A stretch of 64,000 nt of DNA from Vibrio hepatarius (GCF_001274785.1 NZ_LHPI01000006.1:62001-126000), one strand, 5' to 3'; counted from the first letter of the stretch, positions 29,711-41,699 are shown. Translations and numbers: made by a program. The notes: generated by a model from the letters alone, not told the origin.

Positions 29711-30619
29711 TTATGCTCTTGGATGATGCTCGCTGTGTAGCTGTTTCAATCTCTCTGTTGCTACATGAGTATAGATTTGCGTGGTCGACAAGTCACTATG
29801 GCCTAGCAACATCTGAACCACACGTAGATCCGCTCCGTAGTTGAGCAAGTGTGTCGCAAACGCATGGCGTAATACGTGCGGTGACAGTTGTTCACTGTCA
29901 ATCCCAGCCAGTACCGCATAATGCTTAATACGATGCCAGAATGTTTGCCGCGTCATCTGCCTTGCACGTTTGCTCGGAAATACAACGTCAGAGGTATTTT
30001 CTCCTAATAGCTCAGACCTGCCCTGTTGGAGAAAAGTTTCAATCCAATCAACAGCATTCTCACCCATAGGTACAAGACGCTCTTTTCCGCCTTTACCAGT
30101 TACACGCACCACACCTTGACGTAAGCTGATGTTTTCCATAGTCAAACTGACCAACTCAGTAACGCGCAACCCGGTTGCATATAATAACTCCAACATGGCC
30201 TTGTCGCGCAACTCCATTGCATCATTTGGGTCAGGCGCATTGAGCAACGCATCAACTTGCTCTTCGCTTAGGTCTTTTGGCAAGCGCTTTGGCAGCTTTG
30301 GACTCACCAATAAAGCACTCGGGTCGTCGGCACGAACTTTTTCACGATGAAGGTACTGGAACAAACGGCGAATCGCCGACAGCATGCGTGCACGAGAAGT
30401 TTGTTTGTAATTCTGGTCAGCCAACCAAGATTGGTACTCTTGTAAGCCAGATAGACTAATGAAGTTAAGACGATAGTTGTTCGCTTCCATCCACTGGATT
30501 AACTTGTTGAGATCATTACGATAAGAGGCCAAAGTATTCTCAGATAGGCCTCTTTCCATCCACATGGCATCTAAAAACTGCTCTACGATTCCTTGATCAG
30601 GGGACATGACTTCAGACAC
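29711..30619 (-). CDS. xerD: Site-specific tyrosine recombinase XerD
   Basis: 302 aa. With XerC it resolves chromosome dimers at dif under FtsK control, and in vibrios it is exploited by dif-integrating phages such as CTX. Catalytic set complete: Arg152, Lys176, His248, Arg251, His274, Tyr283. An N-terminal SAM-like core-binding domain spans about 8-95. First gene of xerD-dsbC-recJ; divergent from fldB, the same neighbourhood as E. coli. Confidence 0.97.
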   Translation of the reverse strand: MSEVMSPDQGIVEQFLDAMWMERGLSENTLASYRNDLNKLIQWMEANNYRLNFISLSGLQEYQSWLADQNYKQTSRARMLSAIRRLFQYLHREKVRADDPSALLVSPKLPKRLPKDLSEEQVDALLNAPDPNDAMELRDKAMLELLYATGLRVTELVSLTMENISLRQGVVRVTGKGGKERLVPMGENAVDWIETFLQQGRSELLGENTSDVVFPSKRARQMTRQTFWHRIKHYAVLAGIDSEQLSPHVLRHAFATHLLNYGADLRVVQMLLGHSDLSTTQIYTHVATERLKQLHSEHHPRA

Positions 30620-30769
30620 AACATTCCTCGAATTATGATTCTGCTGTCAATGTAAGTGTCTAGAAGAGATAAAGCCATAAAAAATGCCTTTCAAAGTGGA
30701 TATTCGCTGCAAAGCACGCCATTTTGTGGTTAGAATTCGCTATCTAGTCCAGCGAAAGAAAAGAAAGTT

Positions 30770-31291
30770 ATGAAAATCGGTCTATTTTACGGCTCTACAA
30801 CTTGTTATACCGAAATGGCAGCAGAGAAAATTCGTGCCATTATTGGCGAAGATATGGTCGACATTCACAATGTGAAAGAATCTCCATTATCTTTAATGAC
30901 AGAGTACGACTTTCTTATTCTGGGCATCTCGACCTGGGATTTTGGTGAAATTCAGGAAGACTGGAATGAAATATGGGATCAAATCGGTGGCGTCACACTA
31001 AATGGCAAAACCGTCGCATTATTCGGCTTAGGCGATCAAGAAGGCTATGGCGAATGGTATTTAGATGCGATGGGGATGTTGCACGACGAGCTGAAAAAGA
31101 GCGGAGCTAATATCATCGGCTACTGGCCAAAAGATGACAGCTACGAGTTTGAAGCGTCGAAGGCACTCACCGAAGACGGCAGCCAGTTTGTAGGTTTGGC
31201 TTTGGATGAAGATTCTCAATACGAACTGAGCGATGATCGCATCGCCACTTGGGTCGAGCAGATCCTAATCGAATACCAAGATACGCTATAA
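30770..31291 (+). CDS. fldB: Flavodoxin 2
   Basis: 173 aa long-chain flavodoxin. FMN phosphate loop [15 protein letters not shown] (about 8-22), aromatic loop [12 protein letters not shown] and [13 protein letters not shown] low-potential electron carrier; its position beside xerD identifies it as FldB rather than FldA. Strongly acidic C-terminal half, as usual. Confidence 0.94.
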   Translation: MKIGLFYGSTTCYTEMAAEKIRAIIGEDMVDIHNVKESPLSLMTEYDFLILGISTWDFGEIQEDWNEIWDQIGGVTLNGKTVALFGLGDQEGYGEWYLDAMGMLHDELKKSGANIIGYWPKDDSYEFEASKALTEDGSQFVGLALDEDSQYELSDDRIATWVEQILIEYQDTL

Positions 31292-31370
31292 ATAACATAT
31301 TGCCTGATAAGGCTTCTTCACCAATCACTCCCACAGTGAAAATGGAAGCCTTGTTGCAAACTACCCCGTC

Positions 31371-31916
31371 CTACTTTTCCAGCATCGTGCGGTATCTTAC
31401 CCAATCAAACACTAAACCCGGGTCGGTTTTTCTTAGTGGCGCGATGTACTGATGACCAGTGATACGCGGCAAGGTTATTTGCGGATAACACTGCTGCAAC
31501 TGACGAGTTAACACCGCCAACGAGTGATATTGCTCGTCGGTATAGGCCACGAAATCACTGCCTTCCAACTCAATACCAATCGAGTAGTCATTGCACTTTT
31601 CTCTACCAGCAAAACTAGACGCGCCCGCGTGCCAGGCCCTCGCACTGAATGGCACAAATTGAACCACTTCTCCATCGCGGCGAATCAAACAATGCGCAGA
31701 AACCCCCATCTTATGAATGACGTTAAAAAATGGATGTTCCTCAGGGTCCAATTTCCCAGTAAAAAACTTCTCAATGTAAGGCCCACCAAACTCTCCCGGC
31801 GGTAAGCTGATATTGTGAATAACCAACAGAGAAATGTCCGTTTCGTCGCTTCTTTGGTCAAAAAATGGTGAAGGGACATGACGCGCTTGTTTATACCAGC
31901 CGTGGTTATCGATCAT
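31371..31916 (-). CDS. ampD: 1,6-anhydro-N-acetylmuramyl-L-alanine amidase AmpD
   Basis: 181 aa cytoplasmic amidase_2 zinc enzyme that cleaves anhydro-muropeptides during wall recycling; its loss derepresses AmpR-controlled beta-lactamases elsewhere. Zinc ligands fit His34, His155 and Asp165 (VIHNIS; GHQYIAPLRKTDPG). No signal peptide, consistent with AmpD rather than AmiD. Convergent with fldB, divergent from nadC. Confidence 0.96.
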   Translation of the reverse strand: MIDNHGWYKQARHVPSPFFDQRSDETDISLLVIHNISLPPGEFGGPYIEKFFTGKLDPEEHPFFNVIHKMGVSAHCLIRRDGEVVQFVPFSARAWHAGASSFAGREKCNDYSIGIELEGSDFVAYTDEQYHSLAVLTRQLQQCYPQITLPRITGHQYIAPLRKTDPGLVFDWVRYRTMLEK

Positions 31917-32031
31917 AATTGCTTATTCACTCGTTGTTGGTTCTTGGCAATTTTATCTTTTTGCCGTTGAAATGCGAGAATAATGGCTGAATTTCACTCG
32001 CAGTCAGCGTATCATTCCCAGCTCCAATTAA

Positions 32032-32952
<921 letters not shown>

Positions 32953-33020
32953 TAAATGTAAGTAGTGCCTTCCCAGAATTCACTTTTTTTGGAATAAAGC
33001 TCTTATTTTTCAACCACTAA

Positions 33021-33046
33021 ATGGAGATCATCAGATCTCCATTTTT
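33021..33046 (+). terminator. Terminator after nadC
   Basis: ATGGAGATC-ATCA-GATCTCCAT with a T-run, about 70 bp after the nadC stop. The rest of the 277-bp gap up to pilA is AT-rich and must hold the pilA promoter; TGTGAGAAAAATACTA at 33055-33070 is a weak CRP-like half-match only. Confidence 0.85.
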
Positions 33047-33229
33047 GTTTTAAATGTGAGAAAAATACTACAAAATTTTGCAGTCAGTCGAATTAATTTG
33101 CGCACTAAATGAAAGTGTCATGCAACTTTTACCAATCGACTCGGAAACCCTACCTCGCACAATACCCAGTGCAAATTATCCCATCTATTCTCTCTTTCAC
33201 ATTTCGCATTCCATCCACGGAGAGAAACA

Positions 33230-33652
33230 ATGCAAAACCAACAACGTCGTAAACAAAAAGGCTTTACGCTTATTGAATTAATGATCGTCGTAGCGATCAT
33301 TGGTGTTTTAGCTGCAATCGCAGTTCCTCAATACCAAAAATATGTCGCAAAGAGCGAAGCCTCCGCTGCTCTTGCTTCAATCACTGGTCATAGAGCTAAC
33401 GTAGAAACTTACGTGCTTACTGAAGGTAGCTTCCCTACCTCAGCAGCAGTACCTGTACCTAACTCACCTCTAGGAACTATCTCATACGATAACGCTACAT
33501 CAGCAGCTGGAGATATCGTCTTTACATTTAAAGCGTCAGGTGTAAGTCCAGAAGTAGTAAGCAAAAAAGTTTCTCTAAAACGCACAGGGGCAGGAGCTTG
33601 GAGTTGTGCATCTGATGTTGCATCAGACTTGAAACCGAAAGGTTGCTCATAA
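33230..33652 (+). CDS. pilA: Type IV pilin PilA (chitin-regulated pilus major subunit)
   Basis: 140 aa. Short Lys/Arg leader with cleavage after Gly in KQKG|FTLIELMIVVAIIG, Glu at mature position 5, and the hydrophobic assembly helix. The C-terminal Cys pair (WSCAS...KGCS) closes the D-loop. The variable centre is Thr/Ser/Val-rich. SD GGAGAG precedes the ATG. First gene of pilABCD. In vibrios this pilus takes up DNA during chitin-induced competence and its pilin is highly variable between strains. Confidence 0.96.
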   Translation: MQNQQRRKQKGFTLIELMIVVAIIGVLAAIAVPQYQKYVAKSEASAALASITGHRANVETYVLTEGSFPTSAAVPVPNSPLGTISYDNATSAAGDIVFTFKASGVSPEVVSKKVSLKRTGAGAWSCASDVASDLKPKGCS

Positions 33653-33655
33653 TTG

Positions 33656-35344
33656 ATGATAACCACCCTACCATCTATCTTGCGCCAAGCGAATCTAATA
33701 GATACGACGCAAGAGGTTCGAGTGATAGAACATATTGATGCTTCAGGTGGTACTGTGCCTGAAGCATTAATCTCTCTCGGTCTGATGGACAATAGAGAGC
33801 TCACCAGTGAGCTCTCTAAGATTTTTGGTTTACCGGAAACTAACCTCTCTCAATTTGATTACGCAGAGTTGTGCAATCGCCTCGGTCTACGTGAACTGAT
33901 CACTCGTTTACATGCTTTACCGTTAGAACAAAACGGCCAATTGTTAACGGTTGCGATCGCCGATCCTACTGATATGGAAGTGGAAGACGAGTTTCGCTTT
34001 GCTACTGGACTGCAAGTTGACCTTGTCCTCGCCGATTTTAAAGCGCTGCAAAGTGCCATACGCAGGCTTTACGGGAAAGCGATTTCTGGTACACAAAACA
34101 GCAAGAAAGACATCAACGAGCAAGAACTCGCTAACCTTGTTGATATCTCCGCCGACGAAGTCAACACCGTAGAAGACCTTAGCAAGGACGAAGCGCCTGT
34201 TAGCCGCTACATCAACCAAATCCTTTTGGACGCGGTACGTAAAGGTGCGTCGGATATCCATTTTGAGCCGTATGAAGAATCCTACCGCGTTAGACTGCGT
34301 TGTGATGGGATATTGATAGAAACGCAGCAACCCGCACACCACCTCAGCCGTCGCCTCTCTGCTCGTATAAAAATCCTCTCTAAACTCGATATCGCCGAGC
34401 GTCGCCTGCCACAAGATGGACGAATCAAGCTTAAGCTCAATGAGACAACGGCTATTGATATGCGTGTCTCTACCCTACCTACCTTGTGGGGCGAAAAAAT
34501 CGTTCTGCGCTTGCTAGATAGTAGTGAAGCCAACCTCAACATTGATTCTCTTGGCTACAACGAACAGCAAAAAGCACTGTATTTAAAAGCACTGAAAAAG
34601 CCACAAGGAATGATCTTGATGACCGGCCCGACAGGTAGCGGTAAAACCGTCTCCCTCTACACTGGTCTGAAAATTCTCAACACCCAAGAAGTTAATATTG
34701 CCACCGCTGAAGACCCTGTGGAAATTAACCTTCCGGGTATCAATCAAGTCCAAGTACAGCCGCAAATAGGTTTCGGCTTTGCACAAGCTCTACGCGCCTT
34801 TCTACGCCAAGACCCAGATATCGTTATGGTTGGTGAGATTCGCGACTTTGAAACCGCTGAAATTGCCGTAAAAGCAGCTCAAACCGGACACTTAGTGCTT
34901 TCAACACTCCATACCAACTCAGCCGCAGAAAGCGTCGTACGACTTAGTAACATGGGTATAGAACCATACAACGTCGCTTCATCCCTCAGCCTGATCATTG
35001 CGCAGCGATTAGCAAGAAGGCTCTGTAACCACTGCAAAGAACCTTATCAACCAACCGCTGAACTACTGGAACATATGGATATTCCGGCGGGCGTGACCCT
35101 ATATCAAGCTTCTAGTGATGGGTGTGCAGACTGCAACCAAGGCTACTCTGGACGAGTAGGTATTTATGAAGTGATGGGGTTTAGTCGTGCCCTAGCCCAA
35201 GCCGTCGCCGAAGGGGCGTCCATCATAGAGATAGAACAACTTGCCAAACAGGAAGGCATGAAAACTCTCAAAGAATCTGGAATAGAAAAAATGATTCAAG
35301 GCATTACCAGCTTGAGTGAGCTGCAGCGCGTCTTGTTCTTGTAA
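33656..35344 (+). CDS. pilB: Type IV pilus extension ATPase PilB
   Basis: 562 aa from the ATG at 33656; a TTG directly before it is also in frame. N-terminal MshE-N-like domain, then Walker A GPTGSGKT (about 323-330), Asp box ATAEDPVE, Walker [15 protein letters not shown] and His box STLHTN. The tetracysteine zinc motif CNHC...CADC is present. Cytoplasmic motor that drives pilin polymerisation. Only 3 bp after pilA, so co-translated. Confidence 0.96.
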   Translation: MITTLPSILRQANLIDTTQEVRVIEHIDASGGTVPEALISLGLMDNRELTSELSKIFGLPETNLSQFDYAELCNRLGLRELITRLHALPLEQNGQLLTVAIADPTDMEVEDEFRFATGLQVDLVLADFKALQSAIRRLYGKAISGTQNSKKDINEQELANLVDISADEVNTVEDLSKDEAPVSRYINQILLDAVRKGASDIHFEPYEESYRVRLRCDGILIETQQPAHHLSRRLSARIKILSKLDIAERRLPQDGRIKLKLNETTAIDMRVSTLPTLWGEKIVLRLLDSSEANLNIDSLGYNEQQKALYLKALKKPQGMILMTGPTGSGKTVSLYTGLKILNTQEVNIATAEDPVEINLPGINQVQVQPQIGFGFAQALRAFLRQDPDIVMVGEIRDFETAEIAVKAAQTGHLVLSTLHTNSAAESVVRLSNMGIEPYNVASSLSLIIAQRLARRLCNHCKEPYQPTAELLEHMDIPAGVTLYQASSDGCADCNQGYSGRVGIYEVMGFSRALAQAVAEGASIIEIEQLAKQEGMKTLKESGIEKMIQGITSLSELQRVLFL

Positions 35345-35358
35345 GAAGGGTATCAACA

Positions 35359-36585
35359 GTGAAAACGACACAAACAAATCAACTTAAAAGTTATCGTTGG
35401 AAAGGCGTAAACAGTGTTGGTAGGAAGGTATCTGGACAACTGCTGGCTCTGAGTGAAACTGAAGTCAAAGATCGGCTTAAAGAGCAGCACATACAAATTA
35501 AGAAGCTACGCAAAGGTAGCGTCTCTGTTATCACTAAAGCGACTCAACGAGTTAAAGCTCGAGATATTACGATATTAACGCGCCAGCTTTCCACCATGCT
35601 GACTACGGGCGTGCCTCTAGTACAGGCACTCAAGCTGGTCACTGATAACCACCGTAAAGCGGAGATGAAATCTATCCTATTGCAGATTATTAAAGGCGTA
35701 GAGTCTGGTACTCCGATTTCTAAATCCTTAAGAACGGCAAGTCAGCACTTCGATACGCTCTATGTTGATCTTGTCGCAACGGGCGAGCAATCGGGCAACT
35801 TAGCGGAAGTATTTGAACGAATCGCGACTTATAGAGAAAAATCCGAACAACTTAGAGCAAAGGTCATCAAAGCCCTGATCTATCCGTCCATGGTTGTGCT
35901 GACCGCGTTAGGGGTATCGTACCTCATGCTGACACAAGTTATCCCGCAGTTTGAAAGCATGTTTCAAGGCTTCGGAGCTGAATTACCTTATTTTACTCAG
36001 CAAGTTCTCAAGCTCTCTCACCTAGCTCAAGCATACGGAGGAATGACGGCTTTAACTCTTATCGCTACGGTACTTGTTATGAAATTTATTCGAAAGAAGT
36101 CTTTTCGTGCCCGCCTAATTTCCAGCCGTTTGGGGCTTAAAATTCCTGTTATTGGCAGCATTCTGACTAAGGCATCGATTGCCAAGTTTGCCCGGACACT
36201 GGCAACCAGTTTTAGTGCTGGTATCCCTATTCTTTCATGTTTAAAGGCTTCAGCTAAAACCGCCAACAATGTTCATTTCCAAACCGCCATTGATGGGGTT
36301 TATACCGATACGTCTGCGGGTATGCCAATGTATATCGCGATGCGTAACTCGGAATCGTTCCCTGAAATGGTGTTGCAGATGATTATGATAGGTGAAGAGT
36401 CTGGCCGATTGGACGACATGCTCAACAAAGTCGCGACGATTTACGAGTTCGAAATTGATAATACCGTGGACAACTTAGGTAAAATTTTAGAGCCGCTTAT
36501 TATTATCTTCTTGGGCGTCGTGGTTGGCGGGCTTGTGGTTGCAATGTACTTACCAATATTTAATTTAATGAGTGTGTTAGGCTAG
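35359..36585 (+). CDS. pilC: Type IV pilus inner-membrane platform protein PilC
   Basis: 408 aa. Two T2SSF/GspF domains (about 70-190 and 275-395; [18 protein letters not shown] and [18 protein letters not shown]) and three membrane helices, the last at the C-terminus ([22 protein letters not shown]). GTG start with SD AAGGG about 9 nt upstream. Connects the PilB motor to pilin in the membrane. Confidence 0.95.
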   Translation: MKTTQTNQLKSYRWKGVNSVGRKVSGQLLALSETEVKDRLKEQHIQIKKLRKGSVSVITKATQRVKARDITILTRQLSTMLTTGVPLVQALKLVTDNHRKAEMKSILLQIIKGVESGTPISKSLRTASQHFDTLYVDLVATGEQSGNLAEVFERIATYREKSEQLRAKVIKALIYPSMVVLTALGVSYLMLTQVIPQFESMFQGFGAELPYFTQQVLKLSHLAQAYGGMTALTLIATVLVMKFIRKKSFRARLISSRLGLKIPVIGSILTKASIAKFARTLATSFSAGIPILSCLKASAKTANNVHFQTAIDGVYTDTSAGMPMYIAMRNSESFPEMVLQMIMIGEESGRLDDMLNKVATIYEFEIDNTVDNLGKILEPLIIIFLGVVVGGLVVAMYLPIFNLMSVLG

Positions 36586-36652
36586 GAATCGATTTGCCAC
36601 GGAGCACTTCGTTGATAATCTTAGTAGATACTTTGCAAATAACGGCACTTTA

Positions 36653-37522
36653 ATGGAACTGTTTGATTTTTACCCTTGGCTATTCCCAACTCTCGCAACA
36701 CTCTTTGGCTTAATCGTTGGTAGCTTTCTCAACGTCGTAATTCATCGGCTACCAAAGATGATGGAACGCGAATGGCGCCAAGAATGCGCAGACAGTTTTC
36801 CAGAGTATCAAATTACGCCGCCTTCTGGAGTCTATAACCTAAGTGTACCTAGGTCGACTTGTCCGAAGTGTGAAACTCAGCTTCGAGTAATAGACAACAT
36901 TCCAGTGCTCAGTTGGCTACTGCTGAAAGGCAAGTGCCATCACTGCAGCCATCCAATCAGTATTCGCTATCCGCTAGTCGAGTTGCTCACTGGCGCACTC
37001 TGTTTTCTGGTCGCTTACCAGTTCGGCTTTAGTTACTTTGCGATTGCGCTGCTGTTTTTCACTTTTGTTTTGATTGCTGCGACGTTTATCGATCTTGATA
37101 CGATGCTCTTGCCTGACTCTTTAACGCTGCCTCTGATTTGGTTTGGCATTACTTTAGCGCTGCTTCAAATCAGTCCAGTAGTTCTTCAAGACTCCGTTAT
37201 CGGCGCAATCGCAGGATACTTATCACTATGGTCGGTATATTGGTTATTTAAGTTAGTAACGGGCAAAGAGGGCATGGGTTATGGCGATTTTAAGCTGCTG
37301 GCCGCACTGGGTGCTTGGCTTGGCTGGCAATACCTACCTATGATCATTCTGCTTTCTTCTTTTGTTGGCGTCATATTTGGCATCATACAACTGCGTCTCA
37401 AACAACAAGGCATTGATAAAGCTTTTCCTTTCGGCCCTTATTTGGCAATTGCTGGCTGGATTTGTATGATGTGGGGCAATGAGATTTTAGATTGGTATTT
37501 AACAAGTTTTGTCGGACTCTAA
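36653..37522 (+). CDS. pilD: Prepilin peptidase / N-methyltransferase PilD
   Basis: 289 aa A24 aspartic protease of the inner membrane. The N-terminal [12 protein letters not shown] and a tetracysteine site (CPKC, CHHC) come first. The two catalytic Asp residues are in [11 protein letters not shown] and MGYGDFKLL (GxGD). Cleaves and methylates pilins, and in vibrios also processes type II secretion pseudopilins and MSHA pilins, so its effect is wider than this operon. coaE follows after 1 bp. Confidence 0.97.
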   Translation: MELFDFYPWLFPTLATLFGLIVGSFLNVVIHRLPKMMEREWRQECADSFPEYQITPPSGVYNLSVPRSTCPKCETQLRVIDNIPVLSWLLLKGKCHHCSHPISIRYPLVELLTGALCFLVAYQFGFSYFAIALLFFTFVLIAATFIDLDTMLLPDSLTLPLIWFGITLALLQISPVVLQDSVIGAIAGYLSLWSVYWLFKLVTGKEGMGYGDFKLLAALGAWLGWQYLPMIILLSSFVGVIFGIIQLRLKQQGIDKAFPFGPYLAIAGWICMMWGNEILDWYLTSFVGL

Positions 37523-37523
37523 T

Positions 37524-38132
37524 ATGCCTTTTGTAGTGGGATTAACAGGTGGTATCGCCAGTGGCAAAACCACCGTCGCGAATATGTTTCATGAACAGTT
37601 TGGTATCGAGATCGTCGATGCAGATATCGTCGCTCGAGAGGTTGTTGAACCGGGCAGCCAAGGTCTAGCCGCTATTGAGCAAAAGTTTGGCGCATCGATA
37701 TTACTCAACGACGGTTCACTTAATCGTGCAAAATTAAGGGAAATCATCTTTTCTCAACCAGAAGAAAAAGCGTGGTTAAACGCCCTTCTTCATCCCCTTA
37801 TTCGACAACAAATGCTGGCGGACTTAGCCAACGTCACTTCACCTTACGCTTTGTTGGTCATTCCTCTGATGGTCGAAAACAACTTACAGTCTCTCGCCGA
37901 TACTGTCGTCGTGGTTGATGTCGATGAAGAAACCCAGCTTCGACGCACGTCAGAAAGAGATAATGTTAGCCGCGAACAAGCGCAATCTATTTTGGCGTCC
38001 CAAGCAACTCGCGAGCAACGATTAGCTATCGCTGACCATGTGATTAAAAATCACGCAGAAAACCAGAAACTTTTGCCTCAAATCACAGTATTGCACAAAA
38101 AGTTCCTAGAAATGTGTAGGGGAAATCTGTGA
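37524..38132 (+). CDS. coaE: Dephospho-CoA kinase
   Basis: 202 aa from the ATG at 37524; a TTG 15 nt upstream inside pilD is less likely. P-loop [22 protein letters not shown] and [11 protein letters not shown] are standard. Last step of CoA synthesis. pilD-coaE-zapD-yacG gene order is conserved in gamma-proteobacteria. Confidence 0.96.
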   Translation: MPFVVGLTGGIASGKTTVANMFHEQFGIEIVDADIVAREVVEPGSQGLAAIEQKFGASILLNDGSLNRAKLREIIFSQPEEKAWLNALLHPLIRQQMLADLANVTSPYALLVIPLMVENNLQSLADTVVVVDVDEETQLRRTSERDNVSREQAQSILASQATREQRLAIADHVIKNHAENQKLLPQITVLHKKFLEMCRGNL

Positions 38133-38166
38133 GAATAAAGGCAGAATCACTCACAGCTGCACTTTA

Positions 38167-38907
38167 ATGACCACGCATTATTTCGAACATCCATTAAACG
38201 AAAAGACTCGTATCTACCTTAGGGTCGAATCATTGCTGAATCAGCTCAACATCGCGGCTGATTTTAATGATGACATGCAGCATTTAGTCTTTTACCGTTC
38301 ACTGTTTGATTTACTTGAAATTTTTGAGCAAATCCAGCTTAAAAGTGAATTGGCGAAAGATATAGAAAAGCAACGCCTAACGTATCGTTCATGGCTTAAC
38401 ATTGATGGTGTCGACCAAGAAATGCTGCTCGGTATTCTCAATGATGTGGATGCCGTACACAGTAAATTGATGAGCGCCGAGCGTTTTGGCCAAAGTCTTA
38501 AAGAAGATCGCTTCTTAAGTGCCATTCGCCAAAGGTTCAATTTGCCCGGAGGTTCGTGTTGTTTCGACTTACCCGCTTTACATCACTGGTTGCACCTTCC
38601 ATGTGACAACAAAAAAGCCGACGCCGCACGTTGGATGAGCTCATTACTGCCACTTGCAGAGGCATTAAAGCTCTGGCTTAAGCTCACCAGAGAAACCGGT
38701 CAATTCAGATCGCGAGTCGCGCGTACAGGTTTTTATCAGAGTGATGCGGAAGAAGCCAACATTCTGCGACTTGAAATCCCGATGCACTTTGGCGTGTATC
38801 CAATGATCTCAGGGCACAAGAACCGCTTTGCGATTAAGTTTATTGATTTCTCGTCTGGGCAAGCATCATCGAACGACGTCGAGTTTAACTTAGCCGTATG
38901 CAGCTAA
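38167..38907 (+). CDS. zapD: FtsZ-associated cell-division protein ZapD
   Basis: 246 aa (E. coli 247). Cytoplasmic protein that cross-links and bundles FtsZ filaments at the Z-ring. Recognised by [16 protein letters not shown] at the N-terminus, [18 protein letters not shown] in the middle, and the conserved coaE-zapD-yacG order. No enzymatic motif, as expected. Confidence 0.96.
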   Translation: MTTHYFEHPLNEKTRIYLRVESLLNQLNIAADFNDDMQHLVFYRSLFDLLEIFEQIQLKSELAKDIEKQRLTYRSWLNIDGVDQEMLLGILNDVDAVHSKLMSAERFGQSLKEDRFLSAIRQRFNLPGGSCCFDLPALHHWLHLPCDNKKADAARWMSSLLPLAEALKLWLKLTRETGQFRSRVARTGFYQSDAEEANILRLEIPMHFGVYPMISGHKNRFAIKFIDFSSGQASSNDVEFNLAVCS

Positions 38908-38967
38908 GACTCACCAAACACGTTATAATCTAGCCCATCGATACGTCACAACGTTCAGAGAAGTACC

Positions 38968-39162
38968 ATGTCTAAAATTACTATCGTTCCCTGCCCACAA
39001 TGTGGCACGGATGTAGAGTGGGGAGAACAAAGCCCTCACCGCCCTTTTTGCAGCAAAAAATGCCAGATGATCGATTTTGGCGAATGGGCTGATGAAGAGA
39101 ATGCCATTGCTGGCGCTCCCGATATGTCGGACAGTGATGGTTGGTCGGAAGATCAATATTAA
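38968..39162 (+). CDS. yacG: DNA gyrase inhibitor YacG (zinc protein)
   Basis: 64 aa. Four-Cys zinc site CPQCG...FCSKKC (about 9-32), then [13 protein letters not shown] and an acidic tail. In E. coli it binds GyrB and blocks DNA binding. SD is weak (GAGAAG). Last gene of the coaE-zapD-yacG group. Confidence 0.95.
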   Translation: MSKITIVPCPQCGTDVEWGEQSPHRPFCSKKCQMIDFGEWADEENAIAGAPDMSDSDGWSEDQY

Positions 39163-39189
39163 GAAGTTCTAGGTTCTAAAGATAAAGAA

Positions 39190-39217
39190 AGTTGGCGTGA
39201 GAGCGTCAACTTTTTTA
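39190..39217 (+). terminator. Terminator after yacG
   Basis: AGTTGGCG-6 nt-CGTCAACT (one G-T pair) followed by TTTTTTATT, 27 bp after the stop. Confidence 0.8.
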
Positions 39218-39449
39218 TTGCCTGTTGAAAGTGAGTCCGCTGCCGCTTTTCTGCCACTCTCGAGTTAAGGGCCTTTCCATTTCATATTCGGTTTAATTTC
39301 AGACGTGTTTTATACACATCAGCAATATGTTTAGCTCAGAACGCAGATATTTTTCTTTCTATCTAGGAAGAGGCGCGGAGTTTACGCCAGTAAATGAGCA
39401 CCGATGACAACGGTAGAAAGGAAAATAGCCAGTTATGAGCAAACATAAA
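39218..39449. other. Gene-free stretch between convergent yacG and rplS
   Basis: Middle of a 338-bp intergenic stretch. It lies between two terminators; no credible coding frame with an SD, no repeat and no RNA fold was seen. Probably plain spacer. Confidence 0.5.
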
Positions 39450-39477
39450 AAAACGGAGCCCAAAAGGACTCCGTTTA
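39450..39477 (-). terminator. Terminator after rplS
   Basis: Minus strand AAACGGAGTCC-TTTT-GGGCTCCGTTT (one G-T pair), then a T-run; ends the rpsP-rimM-trmD-rplS operon. Confidence 0.85.
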
Positions 39478-39500
39478 ACATGAGAACGCTAGTTATAGCA

Positions 39501-39854
39501 TTACTTCTTAGCAAGTTTCTCTTTAATACGAGCAGACTTACCTGAACGCTCACGTAGGTAGTACAGCTTGGCACGACGTACTGCACCACGGCGTTTAACT
39601 TCGATGCTATTAACGATTGGAGAGTGTGTTTGGAACGTACGCTCAACACCTTCACCGTTAGAGATCTTACGTACAGTGAAAGCAGAGTGTAGACCACGGT
39701 TACGGATAGCGATTACAACGCCTTCGAAAGCCTGTAGACGCTCACGGTCACCTTCTTTTACCTTAACTTGAACAACAACAGTGTCACCTGGTGCAAATTT
39801 AGGTAGGTCTGATTTCATTTGCTCTTGCTCAAGAGCTTTGATGATGTTACTCAT
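39501..39854 (-). CDS. rplS: 50S ribosomal protein L19
   Basis: 117 aa. Typical [27 protein letters not shown] start, SH3-like barrel, and Arg/Lys-rich [20 protein letters not shown] end. Sits at the 30S-50S interface. Last gene of the four-gene operon, 41 bp after trmD. Confidence 0.98.
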   Translation of the reverse strand: MSNIIKALEQEQMKSDLPKFAPGDTVVVQVKVKEGDRERLQAFEGVVIAIRNRGLHSAFTVRKISNGEGVERTFQTHSPIVNSIEVKRRGAVRRAKLYYLRERSGKSARIKEKLAKK

Positions 39855-39895
39855 TTTTTAAATTCCTAGAATAAACTGATACTAAATAAATTAGG

Positions 39896-40639
39896 TTACT
39901 TGTTCTGATGTTCTTTAACGAACTCAGCAAGTAATTGTTCCTGTTCGTCAGTCAGAGCTAGGTTTTCCAGGAGCTCTGGTCTTCTTAGCCAAGTACGGCC
40001 TAGCGACTGCTTTAATCGCCAGCGACGAATTTCCTTGTGATTACCAGACTTGAGTACCGTAGGTACTTCTTTGCCATCCAGTATCTCGGGACGCGTATAA
40101 TGGGGGCAATCCAACAAGCCATTAGCAAAAGAATCTTCTTCTGCTGACGCAAAATCTCCCAAAACCCCCGGAATAAACCGAGATACTGAGTCAATTAACG
40201 TCATGGCTGGTATTTCACCACCCGTCATCACAAAATCCCCAATTGACCATTCTTCGTCAACTTCAGATTGAATGATGCGCTCATCTACCCCTTCGTAGCG
40301 ACCACAAATAAGAAGTAAATTCTCGTTTGTTGCCAGCTCTTCAACCCCTTGTTGGTCAAGCTTACGACCTTGAGGTGATAGATAGATAACTTTCGTCTTT
40401 CCCGGTGATGTCTTTTTGGCCGTATGAATAGCATCGCGCAAAGGCTGTACCATCATTAACATGCCAGGACCACCACCATAAGGTCTATCATCAACAGTGC
40501 GATGTTTGTCGTGAGTGAAATCTCTAGGATTCCATGTCTCAATCGACAAGAGACCTTTTTTAACCGCTTGGCCTGTTACTCCGAAATCAGTAACGCTGCG
40601 GAACATTTCAGGAAAAAGGCTAATTACGCCAATCCACAT
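39896..40639 (-). CDS. trmD: tRNA (guanine-N1-)-methyltransferase TrmD
   Basis: 247 aa SPOUT (trefoil-knot) enzyme that makes m1G37 in tRNAs reading CNN-type codons and so prevents +1 frameshifting. Knot motifs [23 protein letters not shown] and [11 protein letters not shown] are intact. Between rimM and rplS in the operon. Confidence 0.98.
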   Translation of the reverse strand: MWIGVISLFPEMFRSVTDFGVTGQAVKKGLLSIETWNPRDFTHDKHRTVDDRPYGGGPGMLMMVQPLRDAIHTAKKTSPGKTKVIYLSPQGRKLDQQGVEELATNENLLLICGRYEGVDERIIQSEVDEEWSIGDFVMTGGEIPAMTLIDSVSRFIPGVLGDFASAEEDSFANGLLDCPHYTRPEILDGKEVPTVLKSGNHKEIRRWRLKQSLGRTWLRRPELLENLALTDEQEQLLAEFVKEHQNK

Positions 40640-40664
40640 TGTTCTATCGCTCCGTTACTTGGAG

Positions 40665-41213
40665 TTAAAATCCAGGATCCCAGTCAACTTCGATCCGTTG
40701 AGCTTCGCGATCAATATGCTTGATCACTTGCTCTTCAAGGAACGGGATTAAACGTTCCTTTTGCCCGAAAGCATCTTTCAGATTTGCTTTAACAACCAAA
40801 ACATCGTTGGAGCCTGTTTCTAATAAATCAGAAACAGTACCAAGGTCATAACCGTTACCAGTTACTACTTGCATACCAATCAAATCACGCCAGTAGAACT
40901 CATCTTCTGGCAATTCTGGAAGTACTGCAGGGTCAATCAAGATTTCAAAGTTAGTCATTAACTGCGCATCTTCGCGCACATCAAGACCATCCAGCTTTAC
41001 CACCAAACCTTTGTTATGGCGCTTCCAGCTTTCTACTTTGTACTCAACCCACTTGCCACCTTGTTCTACGAACCAAGGGCAGTAATCAAATATGCTTTCA
41101 GTATTGTCTGTGTAGGAAAAAACTTTGAGCCAGCCACGAATGCCATAAGTAGCACCAAACTTACCTACAACAATCTTATCGCTACTCATTGTTTCTTTAC
41201 CTTTCATCGACAT
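40665..41213 (-). CDS. rimM: Ribosome maturation factor RimM
   Basis: 182 aa. Binds S19 and helps assemble the 30S head. The RimM domain ([22 protein letters not shown]) is followed by a PRC barrel ([14 protein letters not shown]...[13 protein letters not shown]). Start is uncertain: ATG 41213 or ATG 41189 ([10 protein letters not shown]), which has the better upstream AAAGG. Confidence 0.96.
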   Translation of the reverse strand: MSMKGKETMSSDKIVVGKFGATYGIRGWLKVFSYTDNTESIFDYCPWFVEQGGKWVEYKVESWKRHNKGLVVKLDGLDVREDAQLMTNFEILIDPAVLPELPEDEFYWRDLIGMQVVTGNGYDLGTVSDLLETGSNDVLVVKANLKDAFGQKERLIPFLEEQVIKHIDREAQRIEVDWDPGF

Positions 41214-41242
41214 AAGCTAATTTCAACTTCTTAATTTAAGAA

Positions 41243-41491
41243 TTAAGCCGCTTTTTGAGCGTCTTTAACTAGCTTAGCTACGCGGTCAGATACAGATGCG
41301 CCTTGACCAACCCAGTGGTTAACGCGATCTAGGTCTAGACGTAGACCTTCTTCTTGACCTTTAGCAGTTGGGTTGAAGAAACCAACTTTCTCGATGAAAC
41401 GGCCAGTTGCAGCATTGCGGCTGTCCGCAACTACGATTTGATAAAATGGACGCTTCTTAGCGCCGTGACGTGCCAAACGAATGGTTACCAT
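41243..41491 (-). CDS. rpsP: 30S ribosomal protein S16
   Basis: 82 aa, as in E. coli. [25 protein letters not shown] is diagnostic. First gene of rpsP-rimM-trmD-rplS. The 208-bp leader/promoter region before it contains hairpins. Confidence 0.98.
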   Translation of the reverse strand: MVTIRLARHGAKKRPFYQIVVADSRNAATGRFIEKVGFFNPTAKGQEEGLRLDLDRVNHWVGQGASVSDRVAKLVKDAQKAA

Positions 41492-41524
41492 GTCGTCCTC
41501 TTTGCTTTCTCAAAAATAAAATTA

Positions 41525-41605
41525 ACCCCAGAAACCATTTATCGCTAAATAGTTTGGGGTCTCGTGCCAAAATAAAGCTCCGGAATTTTACTCTTATTCC
41601 GAAGC
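41525..41605 (-). promoter_or_regulatory. Structured region upstream of rpsP
   Basis: Two inverted repeats: ACCCCA...TGGGGT arms with extra AAC/GTT pairs (about 41525-41560), and GCTCCGGAAT-9 nt-ATTCCGAAGC (41577-41605, one wobble). They lie 34-114 bp before the rpsP start, so they may form an mRNA leader or the end of the ffh transcript. No T-run follows, so plain termination is not clear. Confidence 0.4.
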
Positions 41606-41699
41606 AATGCAAGGTCTTTAGCTATTTTTTCACCAACATAAATCAGGATTTAAGTTTGTGACTCAGCTAACACCTTGAAATTTTTGTAGCTAGGTGTAT

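Noticed and set aside
33055..33070. CRP or CRP-S (TfoX-dependent) site upstream of pilA
   Set aside because: Only the left half TGTGA fits; the right half matches at two of five bases.
39218..39449. Small gene between yacG and rplS
   Set aside because: Available frames have no SD and overlap the rplS terminator or lie opposite it.
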